Origin: JBFONV01 sp040779335 | Lineage (GTDB): Bacteria > Pseudomonadota > Gammaproteobacteria > Enterobacterales > Alteromonadaceae | Assembly (NCBI GenBank): GCA_040779335.1 | Contig: JBFONV010000001.1 | Location: 744,001 to 808,000, forward strand | DNA: 64,000 nt | Direction of reading: 5' to 3' | Shown: positions 53,895 through 61,894 of the stretch, one piece after another | Layout of the letters: each line of letters starts with the position of its first letter | Numbering within the stretch: position 1 is the stretch's first letter | The notes under the pieces: generated by a model | The model's input: only the letters and a program-made list of their open reading frames with translations | What the model was told of the DNA's origin: nothing | Database searches by the model: none | Made by a program: the position numbers and the translations under genes

Positions 53895-54994
53895 ACGTTC
53901 TCCAAAACGGCTAAATGTTCCTTTGATATAATTGAATTGTTTTGTGGAAGAAATTGTCCATCAACGCAATCCTTGTCTTGTTCTTGTGCGATATAATTAA
54001 GCAAGCAACTGCTGTAATTAATTTTGGCCTTGGCAACTCTAGTACCGTCCTCTGTTGACACTACTATGGTGTCGCCAGCAGAAAACTGTCCTTTGATTTC
54101 GAGAATGTTGTCACTGGTTAGTACCTCTTTATCGCCAGTAAAGTCATGCTCGTCATCATCGATAATTACCTCACCACATTCTCGAACGGTATGCGTCATC
54201 CAGTGAATAGCAGGGCTCATAGGATCAGGGTTTGGTAAAAAGTGAGTTCCCGGATTTTCTCCCGCTAAAAGCTGCTTGAATGACTCGACTTCAAAACCGT
54301 TGATAATTAAAGTGTCTATACCATGTGCCGTTGATTTTTCTGCTGCTTCAATTTTTGTTTGCATACCACCAGTACCAGTAGAGCTAACTGCACCTCCTGC
54401 CATTGAATAGATAGAGGGAGTGATTTTTGAAACACTTTTCAACAATGTTGCGTCATCATTACTATGTGGATTTTTATCGAATAACCCATCAACATCAGTG
54501 CACATGATCAGCATATCAGCATCAATTGATGCCGCCGCCATTGCAGCTAAATTATCATTATCACCGACTTTTAACTCTTCAGATGTGACAGTGTCATTCT
54601 CGTTGATTATCGGCAAAACGTCATGTGCTAGCAGTTCTTCGATTGTTTCTTTAATACTGACATAACGCTCTCGATTACATAAATCAGCGTGGGTCAATAG
54701 AATTTGTGCTAAAGGAACGTCTAACAATTTTGCCCAAATAGCCATCATGTCATTTTGACCTGTGGCGGCCATCGCTTTTTTCATCGCTTTCGAAGGTTTG
54801 GTGGTATTAAACCATTGTCTTCCAGCTGCTACAGAGCCAGATGAAACTAAAATAACTTGTTGGCCTCGTTGGCGGCATTGTTGGATAAAGTAGGCTATAT
54901 TGCGCAAATGCTTGGTACTACAGCCGTTGCTACCAGGCGCAATTAATGCGCTACCTACTTTAATAACTAAGCGTTTATTTTTGTTTAAATACAT
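53891..54994 (-). CDS. proB: ProB, glutamate 5-kinase
   Basis: This 367-residue kinase catalyses the first step of proline synthesis. The amino-acid-kinase domain holds LVIKVGSALIAPGSNG (phosphate loop), VLPIINENDTVTSEELKVGDNDNLAAMAAASIDADMLIMCTDVDGLFDKNPHSNDDA, and TGGMQTKIEAAEKSTAHGI. A PUA domain forms the C-terminal 100 residues (INEND and GDNDNL bind glutamate and proline). Proline inhibits the enzyme by feedback. It is the first gene of proBA. Confidence 0.97.
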   Translation of the reverse strand: MYLNKNKRLVIKVGSALIAPGSNGCSTKHLRNIAYFIQQCRQRGQQVILVSSGSVAAGRQWFNTTKPSKAMKKAMAATGQNDMMAIWAKLLDVPLAQILLTHADLCNRERYVSIKETIEELLAHDVLPIINENDTVTSEELKVGDNDNLAAMAAASIDADMLIMCTDVDGLFDKNPHSNDDATLLKSVSKITPSIYSMAGGAVSSTGTGGMQTKIEAAEKSTAHGIDTLIINGFEVESFKQLLAGENPGTHFLPNPDPMSPAIHWMTHTVRECGEVIIDDDEHDFTGDKEVLTSDNILEIKGQFSAGDTIVVSTEDGTRVAKAKINYSSCLLNYIAQEQDKDCVDGQFLPQNNSIISKEHLAVLENV

Positions 54995-55057
54995 AATTTC
55001 TCTTTATGGTGAGCGTTGTATTAATCGATAATTTACTGTTTTAAATGTCTGTAATAT

Positions 55058-55306
55058 CTATAGACGATAAAGCGTTCCGTAAGCCGGAACTTCAATAACT
55101 GTAGCGTTAATGAAGCGGTGTACCCCTTTAATCACCCAACCGACGATGTTGGAAGCTCTAGCGGGAAGAGCGGTAACTTGTACGCTAGTTTTTCTGCCGC
55201 GCAACATACCTCTTACATAAAACGATGTAGATGTTTTTGCGGCGTACAAAGCTAGTGTGAGCATTAAAAAAAAACGTAATGCCGAAGTTACATAGATATA
55301 ATTCAT
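55058..55306 (-). CDS. small hypothetical membrane protein
   Basis: This 82-residue basic protein has an N-terminal hydrophobic segment (residues 8-25) and then RGMLRGRKTSVQVTALPARASN. The sequence AGGGAAG lies before ATG 55306, supporting a real gene. It sits upstream of proB on the same strand but 63 bases away. I recognise no family; it may be a short membrane-anchored protein. The evidence for coding is moderate. Confidence 0.55.
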   Translation of the reverse strand: MNYIYVTSALRFFLMLTLALYAAKTSTSFYVRGMLRGRKTSVQVTALPARASNIVGWVIKGVHRFINATVIEVPAYGTLYRL

Positions 55307-55659
55307 TACTTCCCTGATTTATTGTTTGTATTGAATTTATATAATTTATAAAACGGATACAAAATGTAAGTACTTAATAGTAAGCATAAACAAATTAAAC
55401 TTATTGAATTATCAATAAATTTATGTGTTTTTCTTTTCGTAACAATGTATTTTTTTGGTAAATTCATCTTGTCCATTAAGTTATACCACTAATAGTTAGT
55501 GTACTAATTATTATTATGACGAATTTAGAGTAAAAATTCAACTATTAAAGAGAAAATGTATTAATAACTTGCATTACTGCTTGTTTTGGTTGTTTTTATT
55601 GTTTTTTGTATACAATTTGTTAGTATTGTAATAATTAGTGTTGTATTGAGTTTTTGTAA
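55307..55659. other. 353-base AT-rich divergent promoter region
   Basis: The region separates the small membrane protein gene from the MarR-type gene. It is strongly AT-rich, with homopolymer-like T runs. It contains the palindrome TTGTATACAA at 55606-55615; nothing else stands out. Confidence 0.4.
55606..55615. promoter_or_regulatory. palindrome TTGTATACAA, candidate MarR operator
   Basis: This perfect 10-base palindrome lies 45 bases before the MarR-type start, where a repressor would sit. TTG...CAA-type inverted repeats are common MarR targets. The same 10-mer occurs at 3887-3896. Autoregulation is inferred. Confidence 0.4.
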
Positions 55660-56154
55660 ATGGAAAAGTATGAAGAATTATTGGTATCTCTGCGTAAAGT
55701 GACGCGAGCGATTGATTTATATTCAAAAAAGTTAAGTAAAGAAACAGGACTGACAAGTCCGCAATTGTTGGTGTTAAGAGCAATTGCTGAGCGTGAAAAC
55801 GCTATGGTTAAAGAAATAGCTGAATCAATAAATTTAAGCTCGGCGACGATCACCAGTATTTTAGATAGATTAGAAAAACGAGAGTTGGTGACGCGTAAGC
55901 GTTCAGAAACAGATAAACGTAAAGTTGGAGTTAATCTTACTGCTCTAGGGGAAGAAATTGTAAAGGATTCTCCAACCCCTTTACAAGAGCACTTCATTAC
56001 CCGCTTTGAATCGATGAAAGAATGGGAGCAGTCACAAATGTTGGCGACAATGCAGCGTATTGTAAATATGATGGATGCCGAGGAATTAGACGCTTCACCA
56101 GTACTAGAAGTTGGGCATCTACATCAGCCCGTTCAGACACACCTTGGTGATTGA
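55660..56154 (+). CDS. MarR family transcriptional regulator
   Basis: This 164-residue protein is MarR-like. LSKETGLTSPQLLVLRAIAERENAMVKEIAESINLSSATITSILDRLEKRELVTRKRSETDKRKVGVNLTALGEE spans the winged helix with the conserved D-x-R-x8 wing. It binds DNA as a dimer; ligand and targets are unknown. The ATG at 55660 has no strong ribosome-binding site. Its promoter region carries a TTGTATACAA palindrome. The downstream gene is convergent. Confidence 0.93.
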   Translation: MEKYEELLVSLRKVTRAIDLYSKKLSKETGLTSPQLLVLRAIAERENAMVKEIAESINLSSATITSILDRLEKRELVTRKRSETDKRKVGVNLTALGEEIVKDSPTPLQEHFITRFESMKEWEQSQMLATMQRIVNMMDAEELDASPVLEVGHLHQPVQTHLGD

Positions 56155-56209
56155 AGCGAGTCATGCCTTTCTATGCATCGGTTTTAGACACACTTACAGA
56201 AAAAAATTT

Positions 56210-56755
56210 TTAATGTAATAGTTGTTTGTCTTTCCTGTCGTTGTAATAACGAATAGGAAAGTAAAGCAACATCAATACTACGATGGCAAATAAGAACCAT
56301 TTAGTGCTTGTCAATAAGCTTGCTACAAATGCTAAGGTTCTATTTTCAAAAGGATATTGGCTTAGCAACGATATTATACTTAGGTTTTCAAAAATATCAG
56401 CAACCAAAATTGTGTACGGAAATACTCTAAGATAGTTAATTTTATCGTGTGAGCCGTAAATGCGTGTAATAAAAAAAGTCAGCACTAACCCCAAAAACGT
56501 GGAGTAACAGAGAGGGTAGAGTATATCTATAGTCGCAGAGCCTACTATATATGCTTTACGGTTTTCTTCGCCATAGGACGCGATTAACTTAAAAGCCTCA
56601 TCTGCACTATAGTAAAGATGAAGGTCAAGCGGGCGTCCTTCTGGCAATATCATCGGTAATAAGTAAAGAGGGAAAATAAAATAAACGATGGTCAAAATGA
56701 TCAGTACTTTTGGCGTCGCCCATTTTTGTTGAGCTGCCATTAATTTAATGAGCAT
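56210..56755 (-). CDS. hypothetical polytopic membrane protein
   Basis: This 181-residue protein has four or five hydrophobic helices (about 12-35, 65-90, 108-125, 150-172) and a basic C-terminus (YFPIRYYNDRKDKQLLH). The segment GEENRKAYIVGSATIDILYPLCYSTFLGLVL is conserved-looking. ATG 56755 is chosen over 56776 because AGGGA lies six bases upstream. I recognise no named family; it may be a small membrane protein of unknown role. It is convergent with the MarR gene. Confidence 0.7.
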   Translation of the reverse strand: MLIKLMAAQQKWATPKVLIILTIVYFIFPLYLLPMILPEGRPLDLHLYYSADEAFKLIASYGEENRKAYIVGSATIDILYPLCYSTFLGLVLTFFITRIYGSHDKINYLRVFPYTILVADIFENLSIISLLSQYPFENRTLAFVASLLTSTKWFLFAIVVLMLLYFPIRYYNDRKDKQLLH

Positions 56756-56911
56756 GGTTATCCCTAATAGATTCACTTACATTGCCTGACTATTGATTGG
56801 CGCTATCTTCGCGTTGTTGTTCTCACGATGTCGCTGTGACTATTAGCCAAAGGCCTTTTATTGGAGTATAGAGCAACCGTCTAAGTAAACAAAATCAGTT
56901 TTTATTAGAAA

Positions 56912-56938
56912 AGAAAAAAGACGCTAAAAAGCGTCTTT
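56912..56938 (-). terminator. intrinsic terminator of ssrA
   Basis: On the minus strand AAAGACGC pairs with GCGTCTTT around TTTTTA and is followed by a T-run (A-run 56914-56919 on the plus strand). It lies just beyond the tmRNA 3' end at 56950. Confidence 0.85.
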
Positions 56939-56949
56939 AATTCTTTGTT

Positions 56950-57300
56950 TGGTGGAGCTGGGGGGAGTTGAACCCCCGTCCAAAAAACCTACATCCTCGG
57001 TACTACATGCTTAGTCGATTATTTATTTAACCAATTGGACGCCAGTCGACAGGCTTCGTCATGGTGAGCTTGATACTATTTCGCGGTTCAGCCTCAAGCG
57101 TGCTTCCCTCGCTATCCTATTTAGGGTGACCATCGATTCTCAAGACAATAGGAGAGTCCTTAAGGCGATGGCTAGCATTAAGCTGCTAGTGCGAACGTTT
57201 CGTCGTTTGCAATTATAGTTTTGCGGCTTTTTACCAGGCCAACCGCCCCTGGGCATGCACCTTGGGTTTCGTGAATCTTGTCGAATCCTGAATCAGCCCC
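56950..57300 (-). ncRNA. ssrA: transfer-messenger RNA (tmRNA)
   Basis: The minus strand starts GGGGCTGATTCAGGATTCGA and ends in CCAGCTCCACCA, the two halves of the tRNA-like domain, including a T-arm GGGGGTTCAACTCCCCC. The length is about 351 bases. The resume codon GCA is at 57210 and the tag reading frame encodes ANDETFALAA, then TAA (57180-57178). It frees ribosomes stuck on broken mRNA and tags the product for proteolysis by ClpXP-type enzymes. A good promoter lies upstream (57336-57364), and smpB is directly upstream on the same strand. Confidence 0.97.
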
Positions 57301-57335
57301 AAAGTATTTTGTTGGACATTACGTCTAACGAGCGC

Positions 57336-57364
57336 ATTGTACCGCGCTTTTCTTGATTAAACAA
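57336..57364 (-). promoter_or_regulatory. sigma-70 promoter of ssrA
   Basis: On the minus strand TTGTTT (57364-57359) and TACAAT (57341-57336) are 17 bases apart. The -10 box lies about 36 bases before the mature 5' end, which suits a short precursor leader that RNase P removes. Confidence 0.65.
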
Positions 57365-57375
57365 TCTGACAATTT

Positions 57376-57870
57376 CTAATCAGTTTTGTTCAAACTTTTA
57401 TTTTTCATTAATCGACCTTTATCAACCTGCCACTCTCTGTCTTTAATGTCGGCACGCTTATCATGATCTTTTTTACCTTTACCGAGATAAAACTCAAGTT
57501 TAACCCAATTTTGTTTCCAATACATGGCTGTTGCAATGAGAGAATATCCATCTCTATCAACAGCACCCGCTAATCGGTCCAACTCTCGACGGTTTAATAA
57601 TAGCCTGCGCGAACGATTAGGCTCACAAATAACATGGCTTGATGCAGCATTTAACGGCATTATTTCTGCGCCGACAAGAAATGCTTCACGGTCTTTTATG
57701 AATACGTAGCAATCAGAAATATTCACCTTTCCGCTACGTATGCTTTTGATCTCCCAGCCTTGCAAACTAATGCCCGCTTCAAACTTTTCTGTAAGCGTAT
57801 AGTTATGACGAGCTTTTTTGTTCAACGCAATGGTGTTGCTGTTTGATTTGTTAGATTTTTTCTTAGCCAT
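57376..57870 (-). CDS. smpB: SmpB, tmRNA-binding protein
   Basis: This 164-residue protein matches SmpB. IALNKKARHNYTLTEKFEAGISLQGWEIKSIRSGKVNISDCYV opens the OB fold, RRLLLNRRELDRLAGAVDRDGYSLIATAMYWKQNWVKLEFYLGKGKKDHDKRADIKDREWQVDKGRLMKN completes it and the basic tail. It binds ssrA RNA and mimics the codon-anticodon part of a tRNA during trans-translation. ATG 57870 has GGA eight bases upstream; an in-frame ATG 57897 is less likely. It lies 75 bases upstream of the ssrA 5' end. Confidence 0.96.
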   Translation of the reverse strand: MAKKKSNKSNSNTIALNKKARHNYTLTEKFEAGISLQGWEIKSIRSGKVNISDCYVFIKDREAFLVGAEIMPLNAASSHVICEPNRSRRLLLNRRELDRLAGAVDRDGYSLIATAMYWKQNWVKLEFYLGKGKKDHDKRADIKDREWQVDKGRLMKNKSLNKTD

Positions 57871-58024
57871 TTTTTTTCCAATAGTAACGGCGGCCATTAT
57901 ACGGAGAATTTTCTGCTTTTAAATCCAACGATAGCAATATTTACAAAAAAATATCAATAAAACTCATTTTAGTGAGCTTTTGTTATAGCTTTGCTATGAT
58001 AGCGCCAGAATTTTAGGAGGGGTA

Positions 58025-58468
58025 ATGCCAGCTATTAGCCGAAGCGCGCTAGTGATGTATAGCGCAGAAGATATGTATATGTTGATTAATGACGTTTTAT
58101 CGTATCCGAAGTTTGTTCCAGACTGCAGTGACAGTAAAATCATCTCAGTAAATGAGCATGAAATGATCGCATCTTTATTGGTATCAAAAGGTGGCTTGAA
58201 GAAGTGGTTCACCACTAAAAATACCTATATAGAAAATCAAGAGGTTTCACTCACGCTGGTAGACGGTCCCTTTAAAAAGCTAACCGGAAAATGGCGTTTA
58301 ATCTCTTTGTCTGATGATGCGTGTAAAATATGTTTAGATTTAGAGTATGAGTTTTCTAGTAAAGTATTTGATTTAGCATTTGGTCGCGTTTTTAATCATA
58401 TGGCAAATAATATGGTACAAGCTTTTACGCAAAGAGCCAAAGACGTGTATGGCCTAAAAGTGGGGTAG
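58025..58468 (+). CDS. ratA: RatA/YfjG, START-type (SRPBCC) ribosome association toxin or coenzyme Q-binding protein
   Basis: This 147-residue protein is a single SRPBCC domain. PAISRSALVMYSAEDMYMLINDVLSYPKFVPDCSDSKI is the family opening, GGLKKWFTTKNTY and FKKLTGKWRL follow. RatA is reported to bind the 50S subunit and block subunit joining in E. coli, and homologues (Coq10) bind coenzyme Q, so the role is debated. AGGAGG precedes the ATG at 58025. The downstream ratB gene starts four bases after its stop codon. Confidence 0.93.
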   Translation: MPAISRSALVMYSAEDMYMLINDVLSYPKFVPDCSDSKIISVNEHEMIASLLVSKGGLKKWFTTKNTYIENQEVSLTLVDGPFKKLTGKWRLISLSDDACKICLDLEYEFSSKVFDLAFGRVFNHMANNMVQAFTQRAKDVYGLKVG

Positions 58469-58472
58469 TTAG

Positions 58473-58826
58473 ATGTCAGTGAAACAAATAAAAGTCGAAG
58501 TGGTGTACGGTGTGCCGCAAAAACAAGAGCTCATAGCCTTATCGGTTGATATTGGTACAACCGTCGAACAAGCTATTGCTATGTCGGGAATCCTCGATAT
58601 TTTTAAAGATATCGACTTAGCGGTAAATAAAGTAGGTATTTGGAATAGAACCGCAAAGTTAACCGACACGCTTGAAGATTTAGACCGCATAGAAATTTAT
58701 CGACCTTTAATTGCTGATCCTAAAGAAGTGCGAAAACGTCGTGCTGAAAAAGCTAAAGAAGAAGGCCGTGCAGATAAAACCACTGGTGGAAGGGTAAACC
58801 CGCTAAGAGCGAATAAAGAACAGTAA
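58473..58826 (+). CDS. ratB: RnfH family ubiquitin-like protein (RatB)
   Basis: This 117-residue protein has the RnfH/UPF0125 ubiquitin-like fold. VKQIKVEVVYGVPQKQELIALSVDIGTTVEQAIAMSGILDIFKDIDLAVNKVGIWNRTAKLTDTLEDLDRIEIYRPLIADPKEVRKRRAEKAKEEG is typical. It partners RatA genetically; function is unclear. A Lys/Gly-rich tail follows (TTGGRVNPLRANKEQ). The gene pair ends with a strong terminator. Confidence 0.95.
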   Translation: MSVKQIKVEVVYGVPQKQELIALSVDIGTTVEQAIAMSGILDIFKDIDLAVNKVGIWNRTAKLTDTLEDLDRIEIYRPLIADPKEVRKRRAEKAKEEGRADKTTGGRVNPLRANKEQ

Positions 58827-58865
58827 ACAGACCCGCATGTAAATCATATTTGTAATATAGTATTG

Positions 58866-58892
58866 AAAAAAACGGCAAAAAGCCGTTTTTTT
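58866..58892 (+). terminator. intrinsic terminator of ratAB
   Basis: AAAAACGGC pairs with GCCGTTTTT around AAAAA, followed by T7. It lies 40 bases after the ratB stop and is symmetric enough to work in both directions. Confidence 0.88.
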
Positions 58893-58938
58893 ATGAAAGT
58901 TTTATAGTGAAGCTAAAGCAACCAAAGTCGCTACCCCG

Positions 58939-59286
58939 TTAATTTACCATGGGTGTATAAAAACTTTCCGGCAGTTCAAAGTCACCTGATGCTGATACTA
59001 ATTTATTGTCTTCAAACTTTATAATAAACTTTTTTTGGGTGTTAAGGCTTTCACTGCGTCCAGACTTTAAACGATAAACATAATGCCAAGTGTCGTTTTC
59101 AAAGGCATCTACAACAACAGGGCTTCCTAAAACAAACTTCACTTGTTCTTTTGTCATGGCTATTTGTAATTTATCAATATCTTTTTGTTCAAGATAATTA
59201 CCTTGCGGAATATCGATACGAAAAACCCAACTTGAACAAGCCGAAAGTGTAACTGCGAAAAAAATAACTATAACTCGAAACAACAT
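58939..59286 (-). CDS. bamE: BamE outer membrane assembly lipoprotein
   Basis: This 115-residue lipoprotein has signal MLFRVIVIFFAVTLSAC with the lipobox LSAC, Cys17. The mature part has QGNYLEQKDIDKLQIAMTKEQVKFVLGSPVVVDAFENDTWHYVYRLKSG, the BamE core. It is a part of the BAM complex that inserts beta-barrel proteins into the outer membrane. The start is ATG 59286. It lies convergent to ratB and 95 bases downstream of recN. Confidence 0.95.
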   Translation of the reverse strand: MLFRVIVIFFAVTLSACSSWVFRIDIPQGNYLEQKDIDKLQIAMTKEQVKFVLGSPVVVDAFENDTWHYVYRLKSGRSESLNTQKKFIIKFEDNKLVSASGDFELPESFYTPMVN

Positions 59287-59380
59287 TTATTTTCTATTCA
59301 TCCTATTAATTGTGGGAGGGATAATAACCAAGCACGTTCATTTATACAAAAATTATTTATGCCATCTCGCAATATAATCA

Positions 59381-61045
59381 CTAACTGGCCAATAATTCTT
59401 CAGCATTTGCTAAGCTGTGTGCGGTTATTTTATCCCCTGCTAACAAGCGAGCAATTTCTTGGACGCGACTTTGTGCAGATAGTTCCGTAACCGATGTTTC
59501 AGTATTTTCTCCATCTGTTAATTTTGCGACAAAAAATTGCTGATGGCCTTTGCATGCCACTTGCGGTAAGTGGGTAACACATATCACTTGAGTATTATTA
59601 GCAAGTTCTTGTAATTTTTTACCCACCATTGCTGCGGTTGGACCGCTGATGCCCACATCGACCTCATCAAAAATCAGGGTTGGTGTGATCACTTTGTCAG
59701 CTAAAATTACTTGCATGGCTAAACTGATCCTTGAAAGTTCACCGCCCGAAGCTACTTTGTGCATTGCTTCTAGTGCTTGACCCGGATTAATACTCACTTG
59801 AAAGTTCACGTTGTCGATGCCAAAAGTTGACATGCTATTATCATCGTTTTGCTTCACTTCTATATAAAACTGCCCATGAGGCATATTCAATTCTTGCATA
59901 CTAGCACTGATTAATTGGCTTAAAGAGTCCGCGGCACATTGGCGAGACTCAGACAGCGCTTTGGCCGCATCGTAATAGGCGTGTTTTAGCTTATCTATTT
60001 CTTCTAGCAAAGTGCTTAGTCGTGTTTCATCAGAGCTGATCAAAGTAAGTTCTTGTTGAAGCTGCATATGCAATTCGAATAATTTTTCTGGCGACACTTG
60101 ATGCTTTTTGGCTAGTTGTACTGCGAGGGAGTACCTTTCTTCTATTGCGTTATAAGCTTCTGGGTCTAACTCCAGTTTGTCGTAATAATGTCTAAGATCG
60201 TTACTCGCTTCTTCAATTTGAATGAGAGACTCTTGGAGTAATGTGGCAATATCACTAAGTTCATGATCAAAAGAGCTAAGCGCAGATAAGCTATCAAAGC
60301 TGCGTCTGAGTGTATCTATAACGTTAAACTGCTCATCTTCAGAAAGTAACTGCATAGTGTGCAAGGTTTCACTGAGAATATGCTGTCCGTGGCTATGACG
60401 CTTATAGTCATGTTCAAGGTGTTCAAATTCACCTGCTTGCAGAGAGAATTCATCTAGTTCATTAACTTGATATTGCAGTAATTGCTGTTTAGCTTCTCGT
60501 TGCAGTTTGCTTTCTTGCAGTATAGATAGCTCTGCCGTCAGTTGACGCCATTGTTTAAAGTAGTAATTAACATTATCGAGCAGGTGGGGGTGATTGGCAT
60601 AGCCATCCAATATACGACGTTGTTCACTTGCTTTAACAATTAATTGATGATCATGCTGACCGTGAATATTAATTAGTAACTGACCAATGTCTTTAAGTTG
60701 TGCAAGAGGAACTTGGCTACCATTAATATAGGCCTTAGAGCGGCCTTCTGATGAAATTACTCTACGTAAGATACATTCGTCATCCAACAGCAAATCGTTA
60801 GTCTTTAACCAATCTTTTGCCAACGCATTCTTTGCAACACAAAAGGTCGCAGCCAGCTCTGCTTTCTTGGTGTTAGGCCTAACAACATTGGTAGTAGCTC
60901 TGTCTCCTAAACATAAACCTAGGGCATCAATAGCGATAGATTTTCCCGCACCTGTTTCGCCAGTTATTGTGGTCATGCCATTTTGCCAGTCAATATCGAG
61001 CGAGCGTACTATGGCAAAGTTTTGAATATTGAGTTGTAAAAGCAT
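59381..61045 (-). CDS. recN: RecN, SMC-like DNA repair ATPase
   Basis: This 554-residue protein has Walker A GETGAGKSIAIDALGL (near 30-45), an extended coiled-coil region (about 150-370), and the ABC signature and Walker B segments ASGGELSRISLAMQVILADKVITPTLIFDEVDVGISG. It tethers broken DNA ends in recombinational repair. ATG 61045 is chosen over 61108 because the family starts MLLQLNIQNFAIV, and the two LexA boxes then lie just upstream at 61054-61089, as in E. coli. The gene should be SOS-induced. Confidence 0.97.
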   Translation of the reverse strand: MLLQLNIQNFAIVRSLDIDWQNGMTTITGETGAGKSIAIDALGLCLGDRATTNVVRPNTKKAELAATFCVAKNALAKDWLKTNDLLLDDECILRRVISSEGRSKAYINGSQVPLAQLKDIGQLLINIHGQHDHQLIVKASEQRRILDGYANHPHLLDNVNYYFKQWRQLTAELSILQESKLQREAKQQLLQYQVNELDEFSLQAGEFEHLEHDYKRHSHGQHILSETLHTMQLLSEDEQFNVIDTLRRSFDSLSALSSFDHELSDIATLLQESLIQIEEASNDLRHYYDKLELDPEAYNAIEERYSLAVQLAKKHQVSPEKLFELHMQLQQELTLISSDETRLSTLLEEIDKLKHAYYDAAKALSESRQCAADSLSQLISASMQELNMPHGQFYIEVKQNDDNSMSTFGIDNVNFQVSINPGQALEAMHKVASGGELSRISLAMQVILADKVITPTLIFDEVDVGISGPTAAMVGKKLQELANNTQVICVTHLPQVACKGHQQFFVAKLTDGENTETSVTELSAQSRVQEIARLLAGDKITAHSLANAEELLAS

Positions 61046-61053
61046 AATGATAT

Positions 61054-61089
61054 TACTGTATAAAAATATAGGTGTTAATTTATACAGTA
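61054..61089. promoter_or_regulatory. two overlapping LexA (SOS) boxes of recN
   Basis: TACTGTATAAAAATATAGGT (CTGT at 61056, ATAG at 61068) and AGGTGTTAATTTATACAGTA (GTGT at 61072, ACAG at 61084) each match the LexA consensus CTGT-8-ACAG with one mismatch. They overlap by four bases. E. coli recN also has more than one box, giving tight SOS control. Confidence 0.85.
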
Positions 61090-61126
61090 AAGAAGAAGAG
61101 TGCAACAATTAAGTTGTATTTTCTTG

Positions 61127-61894
61127 TTATTTTACCGTCTCTAATGGCGGGGTAATATGATACTTGTGATAAATGCTTTGTAAAATGTTTTCGGATAACA
61201 AAAGCTTAGTTTGAGAATCATAGTATTCCTTTACTGCTTGCCCTTTTTTATCGTTGCTAAAAATTAGGTAAAGGTTAAGAGTGGAAAGGTTTTGAATTTG
61301 GTAATTTTGCTGTTGCTCTGCGGATAAAGTGGCAAGTTGTGCTTCAAGCATGGGCTTAATATCAAGGTAGTAATCGACTTTACGATTAACTAATAACTTT
61401 AACGCATCGGTTCTATCCTTAGAGGTGATCGCGTTGATATAAGGCGCTATCTGAGGTTGCATCAATTCTTGTTCATACATTTCGGGCCATGTTCCAATTA
61501 AGCCAGCTATTTGTTGGAGTGAAAATTGTTGACTATTTACATTGACTAGAATGCTAATAGGCTGTGTCAAGATAGGAACGCTTGCAAACAGGTACTGATC
61601 ATTTAGCGGAAGGGCACCGCTGATTTGAGCTTCGTTTTTGGCTACATGATTGAGCGCTCTTCTCCAAGGAAGATATTTAACTTTGATGTTATATGGAGAT
61701 TGCGCAAATATTCTAGACAACAGTTCGTGGTACAATCCTGTTCCATCTTTATTGGTATATTCTGGCCAAGATTCGGTTACCCATATAATATCGATTGATT
61801 TTGCTGAAAAACTGGTAGCATTAAATGACAGTATACTAATGAGCATCGTTACCAGATAACAAAGAACAGTTTTCAACACTTTTTTATTAAACAT
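61127..61894 (-). CDS. periplasmic solute-binding protein (orphan), coupled to nadK
   Basis: This 255-residue protein has a signal peptide (MFNKKVLKTVLCYLVTMLISILSFNATSFSA) and one bilobed domain of SBP_bac_3 type. IIWVTESWPEYTNKDGTGLYHELLSRIF and KVKYLPWRRALNHVAKNEAQISGALPL are the landmarks. The ATG at 61894 shares one base with the nadK stop (TAATG), so it is translated with nadK. No transporter genes adjoin it. The ligand is unknown. It is the third such orphan in the window. Confidence 0.85.
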   Translation of the reverse strand: MFNKKVLKTVLCYLVTMLISILSFNATSFSAKSIDIIWVTESWPEYTNKDGTGLYHELLSRIFAQSPYNIKVKYLPWRRALNHVAKNEAQISGALPLNDQYLFASVPILTQPISILVNVNSQQFSLQQIAGLIGTWPEMYEQELMQPQIAPYINAITSKDRTDALKLLVNRKVDYYLDIKPMLEAQLATLSAEQQQNYQIQNLSTLNLYLIFSNDKKGQAVKEYYDSQTKLLLSENILQSIYHKYHITPPLETVK

